A DNA stretch of 37,250 nt from CAZBMJ01 sp964493205 (lineage in GTDB: Bacteria; Myxococcota; UBA727; JABDBI01): positions 1-37,250 of the forward strand of contig CAZBMJ010000021.1 of assembly GCA_964493205.1 (NCBI GenBank), written 5' to 3'. A program made the position numbers and the translations under genes. Shown here piece after piece: positions 1-7,431 of the stretch. How positions within the stretch are numbered: position 1 is the first letter of the stretch; each line of letters starts with the position of its first letter. The notes beneath the pieces were generated by a model. That model had not been told where the DNA came from, searched no databases, and worked only from the letters and a program-made list of their open reading frames with translations.

Positions 1-30
1 GCAAATCAAATTTGTGGCTTACAGCCTGCT

Positions 31-666
31 TTAAACCCTTAACCTGCCGCCTATGTGCTCATACGGGCCGAGTTTACTTTTATTGAAATCTTTTAATCCA
101 TCATTTAAAATCGATCGCACTTCAGGGTTTTCATTTTCTTCTAAATAGCAATGTTCTAAATTATTTAAAATCATCCAGACCTCTTTAGTATCTTCCTGTT
201 CTGATAGCTTTTTAAATCCTGCTTTTTCGTAGCATTTAACAGCGGCAATATTATTTGAATCAGGATCAGCAAAAATATGTGAGTAACAATTGCCATGTAA
301 TTTAAAGAATTCTAAAATTGCTTTTGAACCAAAACCTTGCCCCAAAAACGCTTTTTCACCAATAAAAATATCAAATGCCCCTAAGTTTGCTGGTAGGCCA
401 AAGAGTGGTTTGCTCCTAGGAAAATCGTATGCATTATAAATCTGGATATACCCAACTGGATTTTGCTTGTTATGGATAATGAAGCCTTGGATACAGTTAT
501 CACTTTTTGTTCCCAATGACGTTATACGTGAGCTGTATTTTTCACGAACTAAATCCATCGTATACGTCACATCCTGGTCCCACCAAACTTTAACATGTGC
601 TGCCTCTAGCCATTTTAAAAGTAGAGGAAAATGGGATTCATGCAGTGGTTTGAAGCTGATGGTCAT
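31..666 (-). CDS. AAC(6')-like GNAT acetyltransferase with a truncated extra domain
   Basis: 211 aa. Residues 1-170 form a GNAT N-acetyltransferase of the AAC(6') type: the KWLEAAHVKVWW start, the acetyl-CoA loop GQGFGSKAI, and DPDSNNIAAVKCYEKAGF near the end match aminoglycoside 6'-N-acetyltransferases. Predicted role is acetyl-CoA-dependent acetylation of an aminoglycoside or a similar amine in the cytosol. Residues about 180-211 go beyond the usual AAC(6') length; NDGLKDFNKSKLGPYEH resembles the first strand and helix of a second GNAT domain that stops short, so the gene may be a fusion that lost its C-terminus. It starts 3 bp after the upstream kinase gene ends and has only a weak ribosome site, suggesting translational coupling as last gene of a four-gene operon. 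The substrate is inferred from family only. Confidence 0.8.
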   Translation of the reverse strand: MTISFKPLHESHFPLLLKWLEAAHVKVWWDQDVTYTMDLVREKYSSRITSLGTKSDNCIQGFIIHNKQNPVGYIQIYNAYDFPRSKPLFGLPANLGAFDIFIGEKAFLGQGFGSKAILEFFKLHGNCYSHIFADPDSNNIAAVKCYEKAGFKKLSEQEDTKEVWMILNNLEHCYLEENENPEVRSILNDGLKDFNKSKLGPYEHIGGRLRV

Positions 667-669
667 TAT

Positions 670-1263
670 CTACTCTTGCTTCTCTAAGGCTCTAAATGCT
701 TTTGGCACAGGGTTATCGTCAATAAACTTAAGTATCCGGCGAGCCGCTTCAAAAGGAGAAATTGCCGTTGTATCCACACTAAAATCATATGAGTTTAAGA
801 TTCCTTGATGAACTCTATCGTTCTGATCATTTGAGAGACCAATGCACCGATCACGCCTTAAAACTTCTCGCTCTTGCATAACTTCAAGATTACAAAAAAC
901 GCCAATGTAATAAACGCTATTGCCCTTTAAATGCTGAACATAAGCTTTTAAGGCCTCTTCATCAAATAACACTTCGTCGATAATAAGATTGTTTCCCTGC
1001 AAAACAAGCATTTCAGCAAATTTGGGCATAATACTAAATAGCTTTGCACCTTGCGGCCCTGATGCTACATGCATTGTTGGGCCACGTTCATTTTTTCCCG
1101 CAATAAATTTTAAGTATGGCTCTTGCCTTCCAAATGGAATCATATCAATGAATGTATCGACACCAAAAGCCAGCCAAAGATCTAAGCTTACATGCTGAAT
1201 GGCCTTGGTTATCGATGTTTTGCCGCTAGAACCGCATCCGTTTAAAAAAATAACTTTACTCAT
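670..1263 (-). CDS. Chloramphenicol phosphotransferase-like kinase
   Basis: 197 aa. The P-loop GCGSSGKT lies at residues 9-16, followed by FGVDTFIDMIP and, later, NNLIIDEVLFDEE. This arrangement is that of the chloramphenicol 3-O-phosphotransferase (CPT) family, a P-loop kinase fold that phosphorylates chloramphenicol with ATP. Length fits the family (about 180-200 aa). The start is supported by a strong GAGGAGG ribosome site about 7 bp upstream. It sits between an APH(9)-like gene (14 bp gap) and an AAC(6')-like gene (3 bp gap), so all three are probably co-transcribed. CPT-like proteins also occur as uncharacterised small-molecule kinases, so the substrate is not proven. Confidence 0.82.
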   Translation of the reverse strand: MSKVIFLNGCGSSGKTSITKAIQHVSLDLWLAFGVDTFIDMIPFGRQEPYLKFIAGKNERGPTMHVASGPQGAKLFSIMPKFAEMLVLQGNNLIIDEVLFDEEALKAYVQHLKGNSVYYIGVFCNLEVMQEREVLRRDRCIGLSNDQNDRVHQGILNSYDFSVDTTAISPFEAARRILKFIDDNPVPKAFRALEKQE

Positions 1264-1277
1264 GGAGTATCCTCCTC

Positions 1278-2285
1278 TTACGCTCTCTTGCTCTCATGAG
1301 CTCTCTCTACTGCACCATTGGGTAAAAAAACGAGTTTTAAGTGCTCAAAGCACTGTATCCTGTCGTCACCACCTTCATCAGACAGAAAAATATATTCACA
1401 ATACTCGCCGATATCCTGAATAACACGTTCACAGCGATAGTAGCAAATGGCATCTTGATTTATCTGTGTTTGGCCATAGCCCTGATAAAATAGTGATTCC
1501 TCTTCAGTTGCTGTGCGAGCACTCTCCCAAATACCAGCGCCGACAAACATCAAATCACGTTCTTTGGGGGCAAAGATGAGCGTATCCCAGTCAACCAAAT
1601 ACAGTTGCCCCTCTTTATCAATTAATAAGTTCCATCCATGAATATCTGCATGGCATAAAATATATTCAAGAGGCTGTTTTTGCAGCCTGCATGCAAGTTC
1701 TTCAGCGCGCTCAACAAGTTTCAGTATTTCGCTACTTTTGGCTTTTAAGAACTTTGCCATTTTTACAGCAACAGGCTCTTCAAAAACCTCATTTTCAATG
1801 CGCATAAGAAATGCTTTGACACTTTCTCGCCATTTGGAAGAAAATACTTCTCGTGGCGTGCCTCTTGTTATGGCCTTTGGAATATGGGTACTGTGAAGCT
1901 TTTTGATGGCCGCACCAAATTCAATCCACTGTTCGTTTGACAATTTTACTTCAATGCCATTACGACCCTCGACATAGGGGTATAGAATTGCTTTAAAAAC
2001 ACCAAGGTTTGCCCACAGCGCTCCAGTCTTGGTTGCAAGAGGCATAATCACTTGTTTAACACCAAGATCAGCCAAGTATTTTGGCATTGATACAGAAGCC
2101 TCTAAAAATTCTCCACTCCTTAATTTTAGGAAATAATCTTGCGCGTTACGTGCTATTACACGATAAACAGCTGTATTGAAATCTGCACCAAGTGGAAGAA
2201 AGGTAACTTTTTCTATGTTCAATCCATACTCATTACATAAACATTTGACGATTTCTTCGTCTGCGAGTTCAGGTTTTATTAGCAT
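1278..2285 (-). CDS. APH(9)-like (spectinomycin) aminoglycoside phosphotransferase
   Basis: 335 aa, a normal length for APH(9). The protein-kinase-like phosphotransferase motifs are all visible: a likely ATP-binding lysine K54 in YFLKLR, the catalytic loop HADIHGWNLL (H212, D214, N219), and the metal-binding VDWD (D232). The stretch APKERDLMFVGAG after it closely resembles what I know of the Legionella spectinomycin kinase APH(9)-Ia. The predicted reaction is ATP-dependent phosphorylation of spectinomycin or a related aminocyclitol in the cytosol. It lies 32 bp downstream of a GNAT gene and 14 bp upstream of the CPT-like gene. Intact motifs suggest an active kinase; the true substrate is inferred. 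Confidence 0.85.
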   Translation of the reverse strand: MLIKPELADEEIVKCLCNEYGLNIEKVTFLPLGADFNTAVYRVIARNAQDYFLKLRSGEFLEASVSMPKYLADLGVKQVIMPLATKTGALWANLGVFKAILYPYVEGRNGIEVKLSNEQWIEFGAAIKKLHSTHIPKAITRGTPREVFSSKWRESVKAFLMRIENEVFEEPVAVKMAKFLKAKSSEILKLVERAEELACRLQKQPLEYILCHADIHGWNLLIDKEGQLYLVDWDTLIFAPKERDLMFVGAGIWESARTATEEESLFYQGYGQTQINQDAICYYRCERVIQDIGEYCEYIFLSDEGGDDRIQCFEHLKLVFLPNGAVERAHESKRA

Positions 2286-2317
2286 AGTCGACTACCCCAA
2301 CATCAAAATTAAAGCAT

Positions 2318-3070
2318 TTATATTTTCTTCCCATAAATATTATTCTTAAACAAAGCAGTAAAACCCAATTTTTGATAAATAGAAAGCCCAGCATCAGATG
2401 CTTCTAAAAAGCAATGCTCTGCTCCTAATTTTTTGGCCTGTGATAAAACATGATTCATAAGGCGAGTGGCGTATCCCTGACGTTGAAACTCAGGTAAAGT
2501 ACCCACGTCGTCGATTCTAGCAATAGTACCGTTTATAGATAAAGTGATAGAAGCTATGGGCTTTTCTTTAATATATAAACTGAAATGATAAAAATTAAAC
2601 TTATTATTTAAAGCATGTTCATGGGCTTTAGCATAACTTAAACCCACTTTTTCGCTAGATTCAAATGCGCTTATAAGAGGAACTATCCAATGGCTTAAGT
2701 TTTTATCACTAGCTTTAATATCAAAAGACTTTTGTACGCTAAAATCTTGCAAACTAAAATACATACAAACTGATGTGTCAATTTTAGTATATCCCATACT
2801 TGTTAAAGTATTTTGTGTTTGCTTACTACAAAGCTCTTCTGAAATAACGAGGCTAAAGAAAAGTTTTTCTTGTTCATAAAAATCTTCACTTTGCAGCAAA
2901 ATTTTTTCTAGATCCTCAGTATTTTTTTGGATACAAACAGGATTAAAATTAGCTGTTGCAATCCCTGTCATATAGGCATGAGCGTTAGTGCCAAAGCTTA
3001 AATATTTTAAAGAAATGCCCCTACAAAAATAATCTTGAGATTTATGATAGAGATTTATGATGTTTGACAT
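2318..3070 (-). CDS. GNAT family N-acetyltransferase
   Basis: 250 aa, first gene of the four-gene minus-strand operon. The C-terminal third holds the GNAT acetyl-CoA site: GTLPEFQRQGYATRLMNHVLSQA, then the EASDAGLSIYQKLGF segment that ends such domains. The N-terminal half (residues 1-130) is divergent and may be a degenerate GNAT lobe, as in two-lobed GNATs. AGGAA about 7 bp before the ATG supports the start. The acceptor cannot be read from sequence. Being first in a run with three drug-modifying-type enzymes makes a detoxification role plausible but unproven. Confidence 0.75.
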   Translation of the reverse strand: MSNIINLYHKSQDYFCRGISLKYLSFGTNAHAYMTGIATANFNPVCIQKNTEDLEKILLQSEDFYEQEKLFFSLVISEELCSKQTQNTLTSMGYTKIDTSVCMYFSLQDFSVQKSFDIKASDKNLSHWIVPLISAFESSEKVGLSYAKAHEHALNNKFNFYHFSLYIKEKPIASITLSINGTIARIDDVGTLPEFQRQGYATRLMNHVLSQAKKLGAEHCFLEASDAGLSIYQKLGFTALFKNNIYGKKI

Positions 3071-3129
3071 GTTATTTCCTAATTTATCAATAGACTAATT
3101 CCACAAAAATAAAAATATGGAAAAGCCCC

Positions 3130-3157
3130 TTGACTTGCAATAACTCTGTATTATTGT
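3130..3157 (+). promoter_or_regulatory. Putative sigma70-type promoter for the isocyanide-synthase pair
   Basis: TTGACT (3130-3135), a 16-bp spacer, then TATTGT (3152-3157). It lies 47 bp before the ATG at 3205, in the gap between divergent transcription units, and fits the start of the plus-strand pair at 3205-5409. Read from sequence only. Confidence 0.45.
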
Positions 3158-3204
3158 AACACTTAAGCAATACAGTAGATCAAGGAAGGCTTGGGAGAAA
3201 GTTA

Positions 3205-4242
3205 ATGAAAATATTATTTTTATGGTTATTATTAGTAGTAGCAGGCAATTCTGCCTGTTCAACCTGGCGCGCACAGGCAGTCGCGTCCAATAACATATCG
3301 TTAAACGTTATTAATGTTTTGAATCGCTACCGTGTTCAAACTGACATCAACAAAGAAAGTATAGGCCTCAAAAACAAAGCACCACTCAAGGAAAACATAG
3401 TTGGCTATGATGTTCTTGCCCAAAAAATTGAAACTTTCATTAAATCTCAGCAAAAACTTCGCCTATTTTTAGTGAGCTTTCCATTTAAATCATCAAATAA
3501 AGAAAAAAAAGTATTAGGGCCTGGAGTTGATCTGGCTGAACGTAAAAGCCTTTTATACATTTATGGCATGATTAAAGAATTAAAAGCCGTCTATCCCTAT
3601 GGGGTTGAACTTGCTATTTTTTGCGATGGTGCGCCATTTGCTGATTATCGTGGCATTTCTGATTCTGATGTCAAAGCATATGAAGAGGGTCTTGTATTAC
3701 TCACAAAAGATATGCCAGAAATAACCATAATAGGTTCTTGCGAGATTGCAAAAAAGATTGGCGCATTAAATTCACAAGAGATTCGCACACGGATTGATAC
3801 TTATATGCCCTCTAATAAAGATGCAATGAAACTCATTGAGACCGACCAAAAAACTAAAGAAAGTTATCTAACGCTTTTAGAAAGATTCAAACTTGAGTTT
3901 GATTCAGAAAATGGCCGTTCATTTCTCGCACAAAATAAGGGCCTTGAAAATATTATACAGTTGCTCATTGCTCGAGAATTGCGCATGCGTAACTTCATCG
4001 AAGCAAATTTTAATCCTGCCAGTTATATTCGCCTAAGCGTCAACTATTCCACAGATGTGGGAAAAAAATTTGGCATACGCTTATCGCCAAACTCTGTAAT
4101 CATGCCTTATCACGGGGTTTTGGTAGAGGATAAGTCAGGGTCTTGGAGTTTGCGTTTTAAGAAGGATATTAATCCTGTTCAATACGAAGAAGTATCACAA
4201 ATCATAAACGGCAAAGCCTGCAACTATATGCGAGAGCGTTAA
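3205..4242 (+). CDS. PvcA/DIT1-family isocyanide synthase homologue with export signal (copy 1)
   Basis: 345 aa. After a hydrophobic N-terminus (residues 1-18, then a Cys) the protein carries the hallmarks of the DIT1/PvcA family: VSFPFKSSN (91-98), VLGPGVDLAE (103-112), FCDGAPFADYRGISD (139-153) and, near the end, YIRLSVN, FGIRL and MPYHGVLVED. Known members (Pseudomonas PvcA, environmental IsnA, yeast Dit1) act on an aromatic amino acid; PvcA and IsnA turn its amine into an isonitrile using ribulose 5-phosphate. Those enzymes are cytosolic, so a signal peptide here is unusual and suggests action in the periplasm or in a host cell. GGGAGA lies 9 bp upstream of the ATG. No PvcB-type oxygenase is next to it; the next gene is a paralogue. 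The exact substrate is unknown. Confidence 0.78.
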   Translation: MKILFLWLLLVVAGNSACSTWRAQAVASNNISLNVINVLNRYRVQTDINKESIGLKNKAPLKENIVGYDVLAQKIETFIKSQQKLRLFLVSFPFKSSNKEKKVLGPGVDLAERKSLLYIYGMIKELKAVYPYGVELAIFCDGAPFADYRGISDSDVKAYEEGLVLLTKDMPEITIIGSCEIAKKIGALNSQEIRTRIDTYMPSNKDAMKLIETDQKTKESYLTLLERFKLEFDSENGRSFLAQNKGLENIIQLLIARELRMRNFIEANFNPASYIRLSVNYSTDVGKKFGIRLSPNSVIMPYHGVLVEDKSGSWSLRFKKDINPVQYEEVSQIINGKACNYMRER

Positions 4243-4272
4243 AATTTACCCAAAAACCAAAAGGATACTAAC

Positions 4273-5409
4273 ATGTTGTATATAAAATTATTTTTTGCTT
4301 TTTTATTTTCTCTAACAATCTTCTCATACACAAGCTTTGCTCTAGCAGAAGATTCGTCATTAACATATAATTCACCCATTATTAGTTCATATGTCGAAGC
4401 TTTTCCCAAAATTGGTGAGGCAAATCCTGAAATAACTGAGCAAATTATCACCTATCTGCTAAAACTTGGAGATAATAAGCTCTTCAACCCAGATTCTTCG
4501 AATCGATACCGTGAACAAATTAATGCCATAATTGAAGCCGGGGAGCCTATGAAATTATTGATCCTTGGATTCCCCTGCAAATCAAAAAATACCGACACTA
4601 AAGTCATAAGCGACAGTTTTGATTTGGCTGATTATCTTGGCCTTGTTACTTTGCAAAAAATAACAGAAGAGATAACTAGTATATATCCACCAGGATGTAG
4701 AATCACTATTTATAATAAAGAGCCTTACATAGAAAAAATGGGTTTAATTGCTTTTGCCAACTTAAATATTAATCCCTACCCAAGAGAGAGTATTGTGAAG
4801 TACCAAAAAATTTTGGAAAAATTAATAGAAAAATTTCCTAACTTGAGCTTGGCTAAAGATTTTTCTGAAGAATATGAAAAAAAATACAAAACAATTTTGG
4901 AAAAATTAATACAAAAATTTCCTTATTTTATATGGGCTAAATATTTTCCTAAAGAAGCTATAATATTTAAGGAATTGGTGCCATCTGATATAGTAGTTTT
5001 TTATAAAAATGATCTAGATACAATACAAATAAAAAATAAAATTGAATCAATTCTAAAAGATAGTAAGGCTAATAAAAAAATAAGCAAAAACATGATTTAT
5101 AAACGTCAAATTAAAATAGCTAAAATGCTAACAATAGAGCGACAAATAGGCACAAAAGTATTGAGAGAAATTGTTAATAATAACTACAATGACTATGTAC
5201 GTTTATCTATTCGCGGTGATGAAACAAAAATAGGCATTAATCTGATCTATGGTAGTACTCGAACCCCATGGCACATGTCACTTTTGGTTGAGAGTAAAAG
5301 CACAAAGTTGGTAGATCGAGCAAAATTGGAGAAAGAAAAGTCTAAAAGTCCCTACGTACTTAATGCCATCCATGTGGACGGCATAGAATTAAAGTATATA
5401 ACCAGATAA
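4273..5409 (+). CDS. Divergent PvcA/DIT1-family homologue with signal peptide (copy 2)
   Basis: 378 aa, starting 30 bp after copy 1, with an AAGGA ribosome site. Residues 1-25 form a clear signal peptide (FAFLFSLTIFSY then SFALAEDS, probable cleavage after ALA). Family motifs remain: ILGFPCKSKN (97-106), FDLADYLGL (116-124), IYPPGCRITIYN (137-148), and at the C-terminus YVRLSIRGDE, IGINLIYG and TPWHMSLLVE. Changes from the family are the loss of the DG and FxD residues (IYNKEPYIEKMG replaces FCDGAPFADYRG) and DLAD instead of DMAE/DLAE, so catalysis may be altered or lost. Residues 177-232 hold a 28-residue tandem duplication (KILEKLIEKFP / TILEKLIQKFP) encoded by an 84-bp DNA repeat. It may be a neofunctionalised partner of copy 1. 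Confidence 0.7.
   Translation: MLYIKLFFAFLFSLTIFSYTSFALAEDSSLTYNSPIISSYVEAFPKIGEANPEITEQIITYLLKLGDNKLFNPDSSNRYREQINAIIEAGEPMKLLILGFPCKSKNTDTKVISDSFDLADYLGLVTLQKITEEITSIYPPGCRITIYNKEPYIEKMGLIAFANLNINPYPRESIVKYQKILEKLIEKFPNLSLAKDFSEEYEKKYKTILEKLIQKFPYFIWAKYFPKEAIIFKELVPSDIVVFYKNDLDTIQIKNKIESILKDSKANKKISKNMIYKRQIKIAKMLTIERQIGTKVLREIVNNNYNDYVRLSIRGDETKIGINLIYGSTRTPWHMSLLVESKSTKLVDRAKLEKEKSKSPYVLNAIHVDGIELKYITR
4801..4968 (+). repeat. 84-bp tandem duplication inside the second isocyanide-synthase homologue
   Basis: Units begin at 4801 and 4885. Both encode Y-x-x-ILEKLI-x-KFP followed by WAK/LAK and F-x-E. The two copies have diverged at several positions but keep the 28-codon period, so the protein frame is preserved. 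Confidence 0.7.
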
Positions 5410-5450
5410 TCTAAACTAAAAGAACAGCTTTTCATCCAAAGCGTCTTTGT

Positions 5451-5480
5451 GGGAATTGAAAGTGAAAAACTTTAATTCCC
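5451..5480. terminator. Hairpin between convergent genes
   Basis: Left arm 5451-5463 and right arm 5469-5480 pair as a 12-bp stem (GGGAATT and AAAGT parts) with one bulged G and a GAAAA-type loop. It lies between the plus-strand gene ending at 5409 and the minus-strand gene whose stop codon begins at 5482, as expected for a bidirectional terminator. It lacks a long T-run on either side. Confidence 0.45.
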
Positions 5481-5899
5481 TAAGCAGATTTATATAACGA
5501 GAACTTTTTTGTAATTTGACTAACACTATCCCACGCTCCAAACAAAACAGCACTATAATAAATCAGGTTTTGTTCTGGTGTAGCAAGTGTAGTATCAAGT
5601 TGTTGTTGATAACCTCCACCAGTCATAGTGTTAATAAAAATGCCATGTGCTATATTTTGCTCTTTTGCATTCTGTACAGCTTTTCTAATCTCACCAGATT
5701 TTCCACGCAAAATAATAAACGGCATTTGAGATATATTTGGATAAATATTGCCATCTTTATCTTGGTAATTATTCAACCTTAAAAGTTCATTATTTAGCTG
5801 TGCACCAAGGCCAATAGTTATATGTGCTATGGCATTCATAGCAACGCCAATTTCAATATCTTTGTTTATGATAGCAACCAATTTATGCTCAAAAGTCAT
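5480..5899 (-). CDS. DUF2000 family protein
   Basis: 139 aa. The pattern HKLVAIINKDIEIGVAMNAIAHITIGLGA, then YQDKDGNIYPNISQMPFIILRGKSGEIR, matches the small DUF2000 family (peptidyl-tRNA-hydrolase-like fold, function unknown), and the length is typical. The ATG shares its A with the TAA stop of the small membrane protein upstream (TAATG), and GGGAGA precedes it, so the two are probably translated from one message. A biological role cannot be inferred. Confidence 0.72.
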   Translation of the reverse strand: MTFEHKLVAIINKDIEIGVAMNAIAHITIGLGAQLNNELLRLNNYQDKDGNIYPNISQMPFIILRGKSGEIRKAVQNAKEQNIAHGIFINTMTGGGYQQQLDTTLATPEQNLIYYSAVLFGAWDSVSQITKKFSLYKSA

Positions 5900-6081
5900 T
5901 ATTTATTCTCCCTTGGTTCTTGATAAAAAAGCATAAAAAACCCCAGTGTGCCAATGAACAAAGTGATTGGTATAATAGCAATTCCATAAAAAAATGCAGT
6001 TGTTTCCCCCACAACACTATATGATTTTATGATTACACCCATTATGCTATGAAAAAAATATCCAAAGCTCATAATAATCAT
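5899..6081 (-). CDS. Small membrane protein, unknown
   Basis: 60 aa with a strongly hydrophobic core, TAFFYGIAIIPITLFIGTLGFFML, giving one or two membrane spans and a charged tail (YQEPRENK). No family is recognised. Support for its being real is the overlap of its stop codon with the start of the DUF2000 gene and its clean membrane-protein composition. It begins about 26 bp from the left end of the MITE-like element. Confidence 0.5.
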   Translation of the reverse strand: MIIMSFGYFFHSIMGVIIKSYSVVGETTAFFYGIAIIPITLFIGTLGFFMLFYQEPRENK

Positions 6082-6106
6082 GTTAGCAACTGCTGTGCTT
6101 AAACCA

Positions 6107-6257
6107 ACCAGGGCCTACGCATGAAAAAATTAAAACTAGCTCTGACGCCGTTTGTTTTAAAAATTAAATTTAATTTTTTATTATATAAAATATTGAAAAA
6201 CCGAGTAGTTATCGATTTTTTAAAAGTCAATAGAATTTTTCATGCGTAGGCCCTGGT
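6107..6257. mobile_element. MITE-like element with 22-bp terminal inverted repeats
   Basis: The 22-bp ends at 6107-6128 (ACCAGGGCCTACGCATG then five A) and 6236-6257 (its exact reverse complement) enclose about 107 bp of AT-rich, non-coding sequence. Size, perfect inverted ends and lack of coding sequence fit a non-autonomous miniature transposable element. No clear target-site duplication is visible. A related single end (GCAGGGTCTACGCATAAAAA) occurs at 11824-11843. Confidence 0.65.
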
Positions 6258-6422
6258 ATGTGCTATGAGTGCTAAAAAATGTCACTTTTAGCAAAGAGCT
6301 GCAGTGGACCGGATAGGCCGCATGAGGCCTGCTTTACAAACTCCGTAGAAGTTGTTAGAATATGAGTCATTCTCATATACAGTGGGACCTATTATAGTTA
6401 TTTTTATTTTTTGGAGAATATA
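6258..6422. other. Intergenic leader of the F-box gene with two small dyads
   Basis: Between the MITE and the F-box gene. Two dyads are visible: GCTAAAA (6271-6277) with TTTTAGC (6286-6292), and TATGAG-TCATT-CTCATA (6361-6377). The second lies about 45 bp before the start codon and could be a regulatory site. Nothing coding is seen. Confidence 0.35.
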
Positions 6423-7385
6423 ATGAAAAAAAATGGTTTTTTAATTTTTTTATGTTTGTTTAACTGTTTAACAATCTCTCAGTTTTCGTTGGCTATGGAG
6501 AAAAAATCTGAGGATGAGGGTGTTAACCTAGGAAAGAGAAAATTTGATGATAGTGATTCTCACAACCCCGCTCCTTTAAAAGCTGCAAAGTTTACCCACG
6601 CGAGTGATCATTGTTTTACGATTTCTGATATGCAACCGGAAATCTTTTCACTCATATGTAGCTATCTATCCACACAAGAATTAAGTAAATTTCGTGAAGT
6701 AAGTATAAAGGATCCTAAATTAGTATCAATGATCGATTCAGAAGCATGTGATAGAATTGGAAAGTTTATGAAAGGAGAGTATGGCGAGGTGAATGCGTGT
6801 TCCATATTATCGCATGTTACTGATCTGCATCAAAAACCGGACTACCTTGCTTATGAAAAAATGATAACGGGATCTGGTGGCAAATTTGAAAGGGTGACAT
6901 TTGAGGATTCTTTAATCGATAATTTTATTGTCGACAACAAAAAGCCATGTTCCCGCAAAAATAGTTTTGTGAACTGCATTTTTCATGATGTGGACTATAA
7001 AATATATAAATGCAATTATGAAAACTGCAAATTTATGGATGCTTCTGCGGATGGAAATACTGTTAAAATTGTCGAAAGTTGTTTTAATAAATGCACTTTT
7101 AAGGATAGTATATACTTCAACGTTAAAGGTTTTGTGGACTTTAAAGACTGCATTTTATTAGGTGAAGTACGTTGCTATTTTTATTTTAGCGATGAAAACT
7201 CAACCATATCACTTAAAGGTTGCAAAATTAATAAGGCGGTTTTTAATTTAAATATTGAAGATAAAAGAACCGATAAAGAAATCCTTGAGGAACTTCGTAT
7301 CGCAGGAGCAGTTTGGAATGATGAAATGCCACCTAGGATTGAACGTTCTAAAATAGAAGCAAACCTCATATTTCGGCCCTTGTAG
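6423..7385 (+). CDS. Secreted F-box-like protein with pentapeptide-like C-terminal half
   Basis: 320 aa from the ATG at 6423, chosen over an upstream in-frame TTG because GGAG lies 6 bp before it and the ATG gives a proper signal peptide (KKNGFLIFLCLFNCLTISQFSLA). A basic-acidic linker follows (GKRKFDDSDSHNP). Then comes an F-box-like segment, ISDMQPEIFSLICSYLSTQELSKF, about residues 68-91. Residues about 150-250 are rich in NCxF / xxCxF patterns (NCIFHD, NCKFMD, KCTFKD, DCILLG), resembling pentapeptide-type right-handed helix repeats. F-box proteins bind Skp1 in eukaryotic SCF ubiquitin ligases, so this looks like an effector that recruits host ubiquitination machinery. Host targeting is an inference. 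Confidence 0.7.
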   Translation: MKKNGFLIFLCLFNCLTISQFSLAMEKKSEDEGVNLGKRKFDDSDSHNPAPLKAAKFTHASDHCFTISDMQPEIFSLICSYLSTQELSKFREVSIKDPKLVSMIDSEACDRIGKFMKGEYGEVNACSILSHVTDLHQKPDYLAYEKMITGSGGKFERVTFEDSLIDNFIVDNKKPCSRKNSFVNCIFHDVDYKIYKCNYENCKFMDASADGNTVKIVESCFNKCTFKDSIYFNVKGFVDFKDCILLGEVRCYFYFSDENSTISLKGCKINKAVFNLNIEDKRTDKEILEELRIAGAVWNDEMPPRIERSKIEANLIFRPL

Positions 7386-7431
7386 CAATTGCAAAAAATC
7401 TTGAGTTAGGGGGCTCATGAAGCCGTGCTGG

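Noticed and set aside
4239..4451. Minus-strand frame of 70 aa across the start of the second PvcA-like gene
   Set aside because: It overlaps two well-supported plus-strand genes and has no family or ribosome site.
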